The translations under genes were made by a program, and so were the position numbers. 43,013 nt of DNA, taken from assembly GCA_026196275.1 (NCBI GenBank), contig JAPHTQ010000065.1, positions 1-43,013 of the forward strand. Reading direction: 5' to 3'. The notes below the pieces were generated by a model, which did no database searches, was not told the DNA's origin, and saw only the letters and a list, made by a program, of their open reading frames with translations. The stretch comes from Gammaproteobacteria bacterium (lineage in GTDB: Bacteria; Pseudomonadota; Gammaproteobacteria; Thiohalomonadales; Thiohalomonadaceae). Numbering within the stretch: the first letter of the stretch is position 1; every line of letters begins with the position of its first letter. Shown one piece after another: positions 34,080-42,055 of this stretch.

Positions 34080-34757
34080 ATGAGTAAGAAACCGTTTATC
34101 CGTACCCTCGGCACCCTGATTGCCGCCGCCGGCATCGCCGCCCTCAGCGGTTGCGCCACCACTGCCCCGTCCGACAAGGACATTGCAGTCAAGATCACCC
34201 CTGAGATGGCCAGCGCCACCGTCATGCACAAGGGTGAGAAGGTTACGCTGATGCGTAACCAGGATCAGAGCAACGAGATCAACCCGGCGTTCCAGATGAC
34301 CTCACGCAAGTGCCCGCCCTTCTGCATCAAGCCAATCAAGCTGCATGAAGGTGTAGAGACTGTGGCTGAGCTGGAGATGATCGATGCCCTGGAGCGTATC
34401 GCTGCCGGCGACACCACGGTGATGGTGGTGGATAACCGCACCCCCGACTGGCACGCCCGCGGCTCCATCCCGGGCTCAGTGAACATTCCGTTCACCAAGA
34501 TCAGCCGTGCCAAGGGTGCTGATGACCTCTCCATCGCCGAGTCCCTGGAGAAGTTCGGCGCCAAGGAGACCGCCAACGGTTGGGACTTCAGCAACGCCAA
34601 GACCCTCTACCTGTTCTGTAACGGTATGTGGTGCGGCCAGTCCCCTGCAGGTATCGCGGGTCTGCTCTCTGAAGGCTATCCCGCGGAGAAGATTAAATAC
34701 TACCGCGGTGGTATGCAGGATTGGGAGGTACTGGGCCTGACCACCTTCAAGCCCTGA
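34080..34757 (+). CDS. Rhodanese-like lipoprotein (paralog 2)
   Basis: A 225-aa protein. ATG 34080 has TGGAGG at 8-base spacing; an in-frame TTG at 34065 lies on the ribosome site itself. It has a lipoprotein signal with lipobox LSGC (Cys25), unlike its neighbour, so one copy is soluble and the other membrane-anchored. The remainder is a close copy of paralog 1: RKCPPFCIKP (77-82 region), DNRTPDWHARGSIPG, IPFTKISRAKGADDL, and the active loop Cys180-NGMW-Cys185-GQS, then KYYRGGMQDWEVLGLTT. Tandem duplication followed by change of the export signal is the simplest history. A strong terminator closes the operon 24 bp later. Confidence 0.92.
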   Translation: MSKKPFIRTLGTLIAAAGIAALSGCATTAPSDKDIAVKITPEMASATVMHKGEKVTLMRNQDQSNEINPAFQMTSRKCPPFCIKPIKLHEGVETVAELEMIDALERIAAGDTTVMVVDNRTPDWHARGSIPGSVNIPFTKISRAKGADDLSIAESLEKFGAKETANGWDFSNAKTLYLFCNGMWCGQSPAGIAGLLSEGYPAEKIKYYRGGMQDWEVLGLTTFKP

Positions 34758-34780
34758 TACAGACCAACGCAGCAAAACAA

Positions 34781-34810
34781 AAGGCGGCCGGAAACGGCCG
34801 CCTTTTTTAT
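34781..34810 (+). terminator. Rho-independent terminator of the lipoprotein-rhodanese operon
   Basis: Perfect 10-bp stem AAGGCGGCCG / CGGCCGCCTT with GAAA tetraloop and a following T-run. The A-rich left flank makes it partly bidirectional, so it may also end the opposing activator transcript. Confidence 0.93.
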
Positions 34811-34837
34811 TTGCCCCCTTAACTGGGTGTACGGGAA

Positions 34838-36226
34838 CTAATCCGCGCCAACTTCACGCAAACGCTGCACATAACGATAGAGGGTCCGTTCGCTCACACC
34901 CAACTGCTGTGCAGCGCGGGCACGGTGGCCCTCACACTGTTCCAGGGCACGCAGTACCGCGGTCTCATTGAGGCGTCCGTTGCGCCGCCTGATCAGATTA
35001 TTGAACTGCTCCCCACCCCGTTGCGCAGTGCATCCCGAGGCCTCCTTCACGCTCTCTTCGGCTGACGCTGCCACGAAGCCCTCAGCGGCGTCTGACTCCA
35101 GCAAAATATGCTCCGGACGCAGCAGCTCCTCGCCATAGGCCAGTATTGCCGCGCGCTCGATGATATTGCGCAACTCCCTGACGTTACCCGGATAGTGGTG
35201 GGAGAGCAGTGTCTCGATAACATCCGGCGACAGGGGCACGAAACGATCCCCCTCCTCTATCTGAGTGAGGAATTTCTCCGCCAGTGCGGGAATATCATCG
35301 GGACGATCACGCAACGGCGGAATGTTCACCGGAAAGGCGGAAAGGCGATAGTAGAGATCCTGGCGGAAGGCGCCGTTTTCCGACATCTCCTTGAGATTTT
35401 TATTGGTGGCGGCAAGCACGCGTACATTGACCTGGATGTAATCCGTGCCGCCCAGGCGGCGAAAGGTGCCGGTCTCCAGCACCCGCAGCAGCTTGGTCTG
35501 CAGTGACAGGGGCAACTCCCCGATCTCATCGATAAGCAAGGTACCGCCATCGGCCATCTCAAACAGCCCTTTTTTGCGGCTGTTGGCGCCGGTAAAGGCC
35601 CCCTTTTCGTGACCGAACAGCTCACTCTCGATCAGGTTCTCACCCAGGGTGCCGCAGTCAACAATGACAAATGGCATGTTGGAGCGGTTTGAATACTGGT
35701 GCAGGTATTGCGCTACCCGCTCCTTGCCGACACCGCTCTCGCCCAGCAGCAGTACGCCGGTCTGGGTGGGCGCTACCCGCTGCAACAGACTGGTCAGGCG
35801 CAGCATCGGGCGCGAACGGCCGATAAGAATCGCATCGTCGCCCGGTTTGCTGACCGGGTAGATATACTCGCCGACGTAGATCACATTACCCTGATGATCG
35901 AACAGCGGATTGGAGTGCAGCTGCACATGCTCCTCGCCACCATGACGATCATAATGGATATGCATGACCTGTGTGGCCTGGGCGGTTTCAAACACCGTCT
36001 CCAGCGGACAGTGCTCTCCGTGTTCACTGCAGGGGGCATCGACATGATGGGAAACCTCATAGCAGTGACGACCCACCACATCCTCGGGACGTGAATGGCC
36101 GTAGTGCTTGAGGTAATTACGATTGGCAGCAATGATTTTGTAATCCCGATCGATCACCACAAAGGGATCGGGCAGGATATTGATGATCTGTTCACAAGAC
36201 GGTTTGGTAATGTCATTGTCCGTCAT
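34838..36226 (-). CDS. Sigma-54-dependent transcriptional activator (PAS, AAA+, Fis-type HTH)
   Basis: A 462-aa enhancer-binding protein. Residues about 12-125 are a PAS domain holding an unusual Cys/His cluster (Cys55, Cys66, Cys73 with His54, 60, 61, 69, 72 in [13 protein letters not shown] and HCPL), suited to metal, iron-sulfur or redox sensing. The AAA+ domain has Walker A GESGVGKE (162-169), the sigma-54 contact loop GAFTGA (209-214), and Walker B LLIDEI (230-235). The C-terminal Fis-type HTH is near 420-460 ([19 protein letters not shown]). ATG 36226 is used because GGGGA precedes it; the longer frame starts with TTG 36244. There is no receiver domain, so the PAS is the likely sensor. 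It sits between rhodanese genes and sqr, and likely controls them. Confidence 0.94.
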   Translation of the reverse strand: MTDNDITKPSCEQIINILPDPFVVIDRDYKIIAANRNYLKHYGHSRPEDVVGRHCYEVSHHVDAPCSEHGEHCPLETVFETAQATQVMHIHYDRHGGEEHVQLHSNPLFDHQGNVIYVGEYIYPVSKPGDDAILIGRSRPMLRLTSLLQRVAPTQTGVLLLGESGVGKERVAQYLHQYSNRSNMPFVIVDCGTLGENLIESELFGHEKGAFTGANSRKKGLFEMADGGTLLIDEIGELPLSLQTKLLRVLETGTFRRLGGTDYIQVNVRVLAATNKNLKEMSENGAFRQDLYYRLSAFPVNIPPLRDRPDDIPALAEKFLTQIEEGDRFVPLSPDVIETLLSHHYPGNVRELRNIIERAAILAYGEELLRPEHILLESDAAEGFVAASAEESVKEASGCTAQRGGEQFNNLIRRRNGRLNETAVLRALEQCEGHRARAAQQLGVSERTLYRYVQRLREVGAD

Positions 36227-36259
36227 ATCGGTGTCCCCGTTCAACGTTGCCAGCCATAC

Positions 36260-36318
36260 ATGTCACGTATTGTCATGCCAGATAGTGACAATATGTCAGG
36301 TAAGTCAGATTCTGTCAA
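36260..36318 (-). promoter_or_regulatory. Promoter and operator region of the sigma-54 activator gene
   Basis: On the minus strand a sigma-70-like promoter is visible: TTGACA (36313-36318), 17 bp, CATATT (36290-36295). The -10 box lies inside the near-palindrome TGACATATTGTCA (36286-36298). Just downstream lies ATGACAATACGTGACAT (36260-36276), 15 of 17 identical to the element before the small RNA promoter. The overlap suggests that the activator represses its own gene; this is inferred. No -24/-12 element was found here. Confidence 0.65.
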
Positions 36319-36351
36319 AAGATGTTGCGGACTAATGGGCATGACGGACGC

Positions 36352-36387
36352 AAAAAAACCGGTGAACCGGAGCACGGCCCACCGGTT
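36352..36387 (-). terminator. Rho-independent terminator of sqr
   Basis: On the minus strand AACCGGTG (36380-36387) pairs with CACCGGTT (36357-36364), followed by a T-run (36352-36358). It sits 15 bp after the sqr stop and separates sqr from the activator gene. Confidence 0.85.
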
Positions 36388-36402
36388 GCTGTCCCTGCGG
36401 CC

Positions 36403-37677
36403 CTACTTAAGTTTCATAATCCCCAGCGCCTTGAGAATATATTTCTCAAAGACCGGCTCATTAGAGCCCTTTTTCATCTTGCTGATGAAATATTTCTCGA
36501 AGGCCACCTTGGCCATGTGGACCCATTTTCCCTTTTTCATCCAGGAGACATTACGCGGCGGGATTTGCGGCATGGCGACAAAAGCCGCGCCGGTGTCGCC
36601 CATGTCTGCCAGACAGATGGCGTTCCAGGTTGCCTTCTGATCCGCCGCCTTGCCGGCAATATCGTTGGCGATATTGTGGGCCGTGGCGAGCACCATGGAC
36701 TCGATCATATAACCGGTTTTCGGCGTGCCGGTCGGCACCGGGGTAGGCTCTACCGGCGGAATGGCAATGCCGACGCCAATGCCGTAGATGTTCTTCCACT
36801 TCGGATTCTGCTGGAAATCGTTGACCTTGACGAAACCACGCGGGTTGACCAGGTCCTCGCCTACGGCGTTGACCGCATCGACGCCCTTGAACGCCGGCAG
36901 CATCATGGAGTACTTGAACTCAAGTTCGTGGGTCTTCTTCACCTCACCCTTGTCGTCCAGCTCCTCGACGGTCATCTTGCCGGGCTCGACCTTGGTGGTC
37001 CTGGCGTTGGTGATCCACTTGATGTGGCGATCGCGCATCTCAGACTCTAGCATTCCCTTGGAGTCGCCCACGCCACCCAGGCCCAGATGGCCGATATAGG
37101 GTTCGGAGGTAACAAAGGTCATCGGCACCCGGTCACGCATCTTGCGCTTGCGCAGGTCGGTATCCATGATGAAGGCAAACTCGTAGGCCGGACCGAAGCA
37201 GGAGGCAAACGGCGCGGCACCCACGACAATGTGGCCCGGATCCTCGACGAACTGCTGCCACTTGTCGTAGGCCTCTTCGGCGTGGTCGGTGGTGCAGACG
37301 GAGACAGTATTGCCGGTTCCGGGTCCCATGCCCTCGACCTCATCGAACACCAGCTTGGGGCCGGTGGCGAGGATCAGGTAGTCGTATTTAACCTCGCTAC
37401 CGTCGGCCACGATGACGGTATTCTCATCGGGCTTGATCTCGGTCGCCGCCTGAGGGATAAAGTTGATACCCTTGCGCTTGAGGTAGGGCTCCAGCGGGAA
37501 GGAGATATCGCTACGGGTACGCCAGCCCACGGCAACCCACGGGTTGGAGGGGACGAAAGTAAAGTTCTCCTTGTCGGAGATCACGGTAACCTCATGCTCC
37601 TTGCCCAGAATCTCGCGCGTGTCGTACGCGGCGGGTAAGCCCCCTGTGCTGGCCCCGATGATAACAACATGTGCCAT
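36403..37677 (-). CDS. sqr: Sulfide:quinone oxidoreductase
   Basis: A 424-aa membrane-peripheral flavoprotein that oxidises sulfide to polysulfide or sulfane sulfur and passes electrons to quinone. The FAD-binding start is VVIIGASTGGLPAAY. The three cysteines fall at 128, 160 and 355, the places of Cys128, Cys160 and Cys356 in the Acidithiobacillus ferrooxidans enzyme. Other shared blocks are FVPSNPWVAVGW, SCFGPAYE, SEPYIGHLGL, PPVEPTPVPTG and the amphipathic C-terminus with VAFEKYFI. Length is normal. Transcribed alone: a sigma-54-like promoter lies 63-78 bp before the start and a terminator follows. Neighbouring rhodanese genes suggest that the sulfur product is handled in the periplasm. 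Confidence 0.95.
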   Translation of the reverse strand: MAHVVIIGASTGGLPAAYDTREILGKEHEVTVISDKENFTFVPSNPWVAVGWRTRSDISFPLEPYLKRKGINFIPQAATEIKPDENTVIVADGSEVKYDYLILATGPKLVFDEVEGMGPGTGNTVSVCTTDHAEEAYDKWQQFVEDPGHIVVGAAPFASCFGPAYEFAFIMDTDLRKRKMRDRVPMTFVTSEPYIGHLGLGGVGDSKGMLESEMRDRHIKWITNARTTKVEPGKMTVEELDDKGEVKKTHELEFKYSMMLPAFKGVDAVNAVGEDLVNPRGFVKVNDFQQNPKWKNIYGIGVGIAIPPVEPTPVPTGTPKTGYMIESMVLATAHNIANDIAGKAADQKATWNAICLADMGDTGAAFVAMPQIPPRNVSWMKKGKWVHMAKVAFEKYFISKMKKGSNEPVFEKYILKALGIMKLK

Positions 37678-37739
37678 ATTACTGACTCCTTAAAGTTATG
37701 CTAATAATCTTTCTCAGCCATCGGCTGGTATATCAATTA

Positions 37740-37755
37740 AGCAATTACCTTGCCA
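37740..37755 (-). promoter_or_regulatory. Candidate sigma-54 promoter of sqr
   Basis: On the minus strand TGGCAA-N5-TTGCT matches the sigma-54 core at 9 of 10 positions. The predicted start near 37729 leaves a 51-nt leader before the sqr ATG. No clear copy of the 17-bp activator element is seen upstream. Confidence 0.6.
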
Positions 37756-37959
37756 TAAGTAGCAAAGCTGTGGCCGCACTGGCCCAGGAGCGACAGAGTC
37801 CCCGATGAGCAAAGTGCATGACTGCACCGGCTGCTGCGACCGGCCCGGATGACTATTAGAGTTATAGCTTACACAGCCGACTTCTGACAGTGCTTTATTG
37901 ATAGCTGAGAGCCGCCTACAATACGCGGCTTTATCCTGTACGAGAGCAGCGTCAAGCCC

Positions 37960-40900
37960 ATGAGTCCCGAGTACCCGTCGCCCATTCACCCCCAGCCGAT
38001 CCAGCGGTCCGGCGGCAAATCCCGTTGGGGGCGGCTCTATGGCAGCAGTTTCGGACTGGTGATCAGTCAAACCGCAAGCGCTGCCGAAGGGGTTGTGCTG
38101 GTCGTCACCCCCGATACCCCCTCTGCGACCCGACTGGAGGATGAACTGCGGTTCTACAACCGCGGACAGGACGAGATACCGGTACTCGGATTTCCCGACT
38201 GGGAAACCCTCCCCTATGACACCTTCTCGCCCTACCAGGACATTATCTCCGAACGCCTGGCCACCCTCTATCAACTGCCGGGGCTCAAGCGCGGCATCCT
38301 CATTCTGCCGATCGCCACCCTGATGCATCGTATTGCGCCACGGGACTACATCGAGGGCAGCAGCCTGATGCTGGACGTGGGCGACACCCTGGAGCTGGAA
38401 TCGATGCGCCGCCGGCTCGAATCGAACGGCTACCGCTGTGTCTCCCAGGTCATCGAACACGGTGAGTTCGCGGTGCGGGGCAGTCTTCTGGATCTCTATC
38501 CGATGGGCAGCCGTACCCCGTTCCGCATCGAGCTGTTCGACGATGAGGTGGAGAGCATCCGTACCTTCGATCCCGACAGCCAGCGAACGGAGGAGAAGGT
38601 CGAACAGATACGCCTCTTGCCGGCACGGGAGTTCCCGCTGCACGATGAGGCGATCAAGCGCTTCCGCGAAGCATATCGCAGCCGGTTCGAAGGCGACCCG
38701 CAGAAGAGTATTGTCTATCGTGATGTCAGTAACGGCCTGGCCCCACCCGGGGTCGAGTACTACCTGCCGCTGTTCTTCGCGCAAACCGCCACCCTGCTCG
38801 ACTACCTGCCCGAGAACACCCGCCTGTTCACTCTCGACGGCGTCGATGAGGGTGCCGAACAGTTCTACCGGGAGTGTCAGGAGCGCTTTGAGGTGGCCCG
38901 CTACCACACCGAGCATCCGCCGCTTCCCCCTACCCGGCTGTTTCTCACCGTCCCCGATCTGTTCAGTCGACTCAAGGCCCTGCCGCGTACCGAGCTGCAG
39001 CATTTCGCCTTGCACGATACCGCTCACGGCGTCAATTACGCCACGGAGCAACCGCCGCCGCTCACCCTCGACGCCCGCGCCAGCGAGCCCAGCGCCACCC
39101 TGCGCCGCTTTGTCGGCGAATTCGATGGACGCATCCTGTTTGCCGCAGAGTCGCCGGGGCGAAGGGAGACCCTGTTACAGACACTGAAAGGTTGTGATAT
39201 CCACCCGAGCGAGGTGGAGAGCTGGCAGGCGTTTCTGCACAGTGAAACCCGCCACGGCATCGTCGTGGCACCGCTGGAACACGGCCTGCTGTTGCGCGAT
39301 CCGCCCATCGCGGTGGTCGCCGAAACCCAGCTCTACGGTGAGCGGGTTATGCAGCGGCGCCGGCGCAGAAAGGGGCGCAAGGGTGACCCCGAGGCGGTGG
39401 TACGCAACCTGGCCGAGCTGCAGCCAGGTGCCGCAGTGGTACACGAAGACCACGGCGTCGGCCGCTACCTTGGGCTGCAGAAGCTCACCGTCGGTGATAG
39501 CGAGGCCGAGTTTCTCACCCTGGAATACGCCGGTGGCGACAAGCTCTATGTTCCCGTCGCTTCGCTGCATCTGATCAGCCGCTACAGCGGCGCCTCCAGT
39601 GAACACATCCCCCTGCACAAGCTGGGCAGCGGACAGTGGGAAAAGGCCAAACGCAAGGCTGGCGAAAAGATCCGAGATGTCGCCGCCGAACTGCTGGAGA
39701 TCTACGCCAAGCGGGAGGCGCGCCAGGGCCATCGCTACCCAATCGATGAGGCCCAGTACGCCGCCTTCTCCGCCGCCTTCCCCTTTGAGGAGACCCCGGA
39801 CCAGCAGGATGCCATTGATGCGGTGCTGGCAGACATGCGCGCCGAACAGCCGATGGACCGGCTGATCTGCGGCGATGTGGGCTTCGGCAAGACCGAGGTG
39901 GCGATGCGCGCCGCCTTTGTCGCGGTGATGGGGGGCCGGCAGGTGGCGGTACTGGTGCCCACCACCCTGCTGGCCGAGCAACACACGCAAAATCTGCGTG
40001 ACCGCTTTGCCGACTGGCCGGTGCGCATCGAGTCCTTGTCGCGCTTTCGCTCCAGCAAGGAGCAACAGCAGGTACTCCGGGGGCTTGAGGAGGGCTCGGT
40101 GGATATCGTCATCGGTACCCACAAGCTGCTGCAGGAGGGGATCCGCTACAAGCGCCTGGGGATGGTGATCATCGATGAGGAGCACCGGTTCGGCGTACGC
40201 CAGAAGGAGCGCTTCAAGGCGCTGCGCGCCGAGGTCGATGTGCTGACCCTCACCGCCACCCCTATCCCCCGTACCCTGAACATGGCGATGGGCGGGATCC
40301 GCGAGCTGTCGATCATCGCCTCCCCTCCCGCCCGCCGGCTGGCGGTCAAAACCTTTGTTCACGAGTGGAATCCGGAGCTGATCAAAGAGGCGTGCCTGCG
40401 CGAGGTCAGGCGCGGCGGCCAGGTCTACTTCCTGCACAACGAGGTGGATACGATCGAGAAGATCTCCCGCGACCTTGAGGAGCTGCTGCCCGAGGCAAGC
40501 ATCGGTGTCGCCCACGGACAGATGCCCGAACGGGAGCTGGAGCGGGTGATGTCCGACTTTTATCACCAGCGTTTCAATCTACTGGTCTGCACTACCATTA
40601 TCGAAACCGGCATCGATATCCCCAGCGCCAACACCATCATCATCAACCGTGCCGATCGCCTCGGCCTGGCGCAGCTCTATCAACTTCGCGGCAGGGTCGG
40701 CCGCTCCCACCACCGTGCCTACGCCTATCTGCTGGTCCCCTCCAAGCGCAGCATGACCAAGGATGCGGGCAAGCGACTGGAGGCGATCGAGTCGATCGAG
40801 GAGCTGGGCACCGGCTTTACCCTCGCCACCCACGACCTGGAGATCAGAGGTGCCGGTGAGCTGCTGGGCGAGGAGCAGAGCGGCCAGATGCACGAGATCG

Positions 40901-41427
40901 GTTTCAGTCTCTACACCGAGCTGCTGGAGCGGGCGGTCAAGTCTCTCCGGGAGGGGCAGGAACCGGAACTGGAAAAACCACTGCTGCACGGCACCGAGGT
41001 GGACCTGGGGGTTCCCGCCCTGATCCCCGATGATTATCTGCCCGATGTCCACAGTCGACTGCAGCTCTACAAGCGCATCGCCAATGCCGCCTCGGTCGAG
41101 CAGCTGGAGGAGTTGCAGGTGGAGATGATCGACCGGTTCGGCCTGCTGCCCGAACCGGTCAAAAACCTCTTCACCCTGACCGGCCTCAAGCTCAGGGCAA
41201 CCCCCTACGGTATCACCAAGATCGAACTGGGTGCCCCCGGCGGGCGCATCAACTTCAACAAGGAGCCCGATATCGATCCGATGCACCTGATCCGCCTGCT
41301 GCAACAACGGCCACAGGACTTTCGCCTCGACGGCCAGGAGCGTCTCAAGGTGCTCAAGAGGCTTCCCACGCTGGAGGCACGCCTCGCCATTGTCGAAGAG
41401 CTGTTAGCCACGTCACAGAACGGATGA
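37960..41427 (+). CDS. mfd: Transcription-repair coupling factor
   Basis: A 1155-aa ATP-dependent translocase that removes stalled RNA polymerase from damaged DNA and recruits UvrA. The N-terminal UvrB-like region (about 30-340; FPDWETLPYDTFSP) is followed by the polymerase-interacting domain (about 485-590; VVHEDHGVGRYLGL). Translocase motors follow with Walker A GDVGFGKTE (about residue 637), DEEH (about 735), TLTATPIPRT and the TRG segment with LRGRVGRS. The C-terminal D7 domain completes the length. Only a weak ribosome site precedes ATG 37960; a TACAAT at 37917-37922 could be its -10 box. It shares the intergenic region with divergent sqr but is probably not part of that regulon. Confidence 0.97.
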   Translation: MSPEYPSPIHPQPIQRSGGKSRWGRLYGSSFGLVISQTASAAEGVVLVVTPDTPSATRLEDELRFYNRGQDEIPVLGFPDWETLPYDTFSPYQDIISERLATLYQLPGLKRGILILPIATLMHRIAPRDYIEGSSLMLDVGDTLELESMRRRLESNGYRCVSQVIEHGEFAVRGSLLDLYPMGSRTPFRIELFDDEVESIRTFDPDSQRTEEKVEQIRLLPAREFPLHDEAIKRFREAYRSRFEGDPQKSIVYRDVSNGLAPPGVEYYLPLFFAQTATLLDYLPENTRLFTLDGVDEGAEQFYRECQERFEVARYHTEHPPLPPTRLFLTVPDLFSRLKALPRTELQHFALHDTAHGVNYATEQPPPLTLDARASEPSATLRRFVGEFDGRILFAAESPGRRETLLQTLKGCDIHPSEVESWQAFLHSETRHGIVVAPLEHGLLLRDPPIAVVAETQLYGERVMQRRRRRKGRKGDPEAVVRNLAELQPGAAVVHEDHGVGRYLGLQKLTVGDSEAEFLTLEYAGGDKLYVPVASLHLISRYSGASSEHIPLHKLGSGQWEKAKRKAGEKIRDVAAELLEIYAKREARQGHRYPIDEAQYAAFSAAFPFEETPDQQDAIDAVLADMRAEQPMDRLICGDVGFGKTEVAMRAAFVAVMGGRQVAVLVPTTLLAEQHTQNLRDRFADWPVRIESLSRFRSSKEQQQVLRGLEEGSVDIVIGTHKLLQEGIRYKRLGMVIIDEEHRFGVRQKERFKALRAEVDVLTLTATPIPRTLNMAMGGIRELSIIASPPARRLAVKTFVHEWNPELIKEACLREVRRGGQVYFLHNEVDTIEKISRDLEELLPEASIGVAHGQMPERELERVMSDFYHQRFNLLVCTTIIETGIDIPSANTIIINRADRLGLAQLYQLRGRVGRSHHRAYAYLLVPSKRSMTKDAGKRLEAIESIEELGTGFTLATHDLEIRGAGELLGEEQSGQMHEIGFSLYTELLERAVKSLREGQEPELEKPLLHGTEVDLGVPALIPDDYLPDVHSRLQLYKRIANAASVEQLEELQVEMIDRFGLLPEPVKNLFTLTGLKLRATPYGITKIELGAPGGRINFNKEPDIDPMHLIRLLQQRPQDFRLDGQERLKVLKRLPTLEARLAIVEELLATSQNG

Positions 41428-41454
41428 GACAAAACTTACACTACCGTACAAATA

Positions 41455-41470
41455 TGGAACATAAATTGCA
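41455..41470 (+). promoter_or_regulatory. Candidate sigma-54 promoter for the 131-aa protein and third rhodanese
   Basis: TGGAAC-N5-TTGCA matches the sigma-54 core at 9 of 10 positions; start expected near 41481, about 140 nt before the gene. The same stretch also allows a sigma-70 reading (TTGCAG, 16 bp, TAAAAT at 41488), so the call is weaker than the others. Confidence 0.45.
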
Positions 41471-41619
41471 GTGCTTAGGCATTAGGGTAAAATACCAACA
41501 GATACCATTTTATTTTTGCGTGCAATAGATGGATGCTTAGCAAATGAGGCGCGCACAATAGTTCGTTGACAGTTTTTGCCACATAATGGACAGAAGCCGT
41601 GTACAGGAGGGATATAGCA

Positions 41620-42015
41620 ATGATGAACAACCGGAAACGGAAGGGAGTGGATGCCATGCCCCTTGGCCTGCTTGCAGTCCTTCTGCTTTGTCTGACACAA
41701 AGCGTAACGGCTGCCACCAGTTATCTGCAAGAGCTCGAGGCCGAGGCGACCCGCGGTGAGGATACCGAACAGGGCACGTCAGCGGCGCCGAGCAGGTTCG
41801 AGGATTCAAGAGCACTGGTACAGAACGCCGAGAATATCGAGGCCGGTCTGAGCAAGGAGCAGTTCGAGTCCTCCCTGCAAAATGCCTTTTACGGCAGTTA
41901 CCTCTTCTACTCCACCCTTGATGAAGGCAAAAAGCAGCGGGTTTATGACGATTACAATAACGACAACAACATCGAAAGTATCCGCGAATCCATCAAGCAA
42001 CAGATGAAAAACTGA
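41620..42015 (+). CDS. Secreted protein of unknown function, co-transcribed with rhodanese paralog 3
   Basis: A 131-aa protein with AGGAGGGA 9 bases before ATG 41620 (ATG 41623 is also possible). It has a long signal peptide with basic start (MMNNRKRKG) and hydrophobic core, with cleavage near VTAATS. The mature part begins SYLQELEAEA, has an acidic linker, then a helical region with LSKEQFESSLQNAFYGSYLFYSTLDEGKKQRVYDDY and ends in a charged helix. There are no cysteines. I do not recognise a named family. It lies 40 bp before the third rhodanese gene, so a partner or scaffold role for that protein is a reasonable guess only. Confidence 0.8.
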   Translation: MMNNRKRKGVDAMPLGLLAVLLLCLTQSVTAATSYLQELEAEATRGEDTEQGTSAAPSRFEDSRALVQNAENIEAGLSKEQFESSLQNAFYGSYLFYSTLDEGKKQRVYDDYNNDNNIESIRESIKQQMKN

Positions 42016-42055
42016 TCAGCGCCATACGCAACAACCCTATCGAAGGAAAACCACT

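Noticed and set aside
36227-36320. A sigma-54 promoter for the activator gene itself
   Set aside because: TGGCAT and TGGCAA occur on the minus strand, but no TTGC stands at the required spacing; a sigma-70-like promoter fits better.
37714-39051. 445-codon open frame on the minus strand, start of the region opposite mfd
   Set aside because: It covers the sqr promoter region and the N-terminal coding part of mfd; its translation shows no motif and mirrors the mfd codons.
39175-40566. 463-codon minus-strand open frame inside mfd
   Set aside because: Antisense shadow of the conserved mfd helicase region.
41806-41822. Sequence resembling a tRNA T-loop (AGGTTCGAG)
   Set aside because: It lies inside the 131-aa protein gene and no acceptor or anticodon stem can be formed around it.
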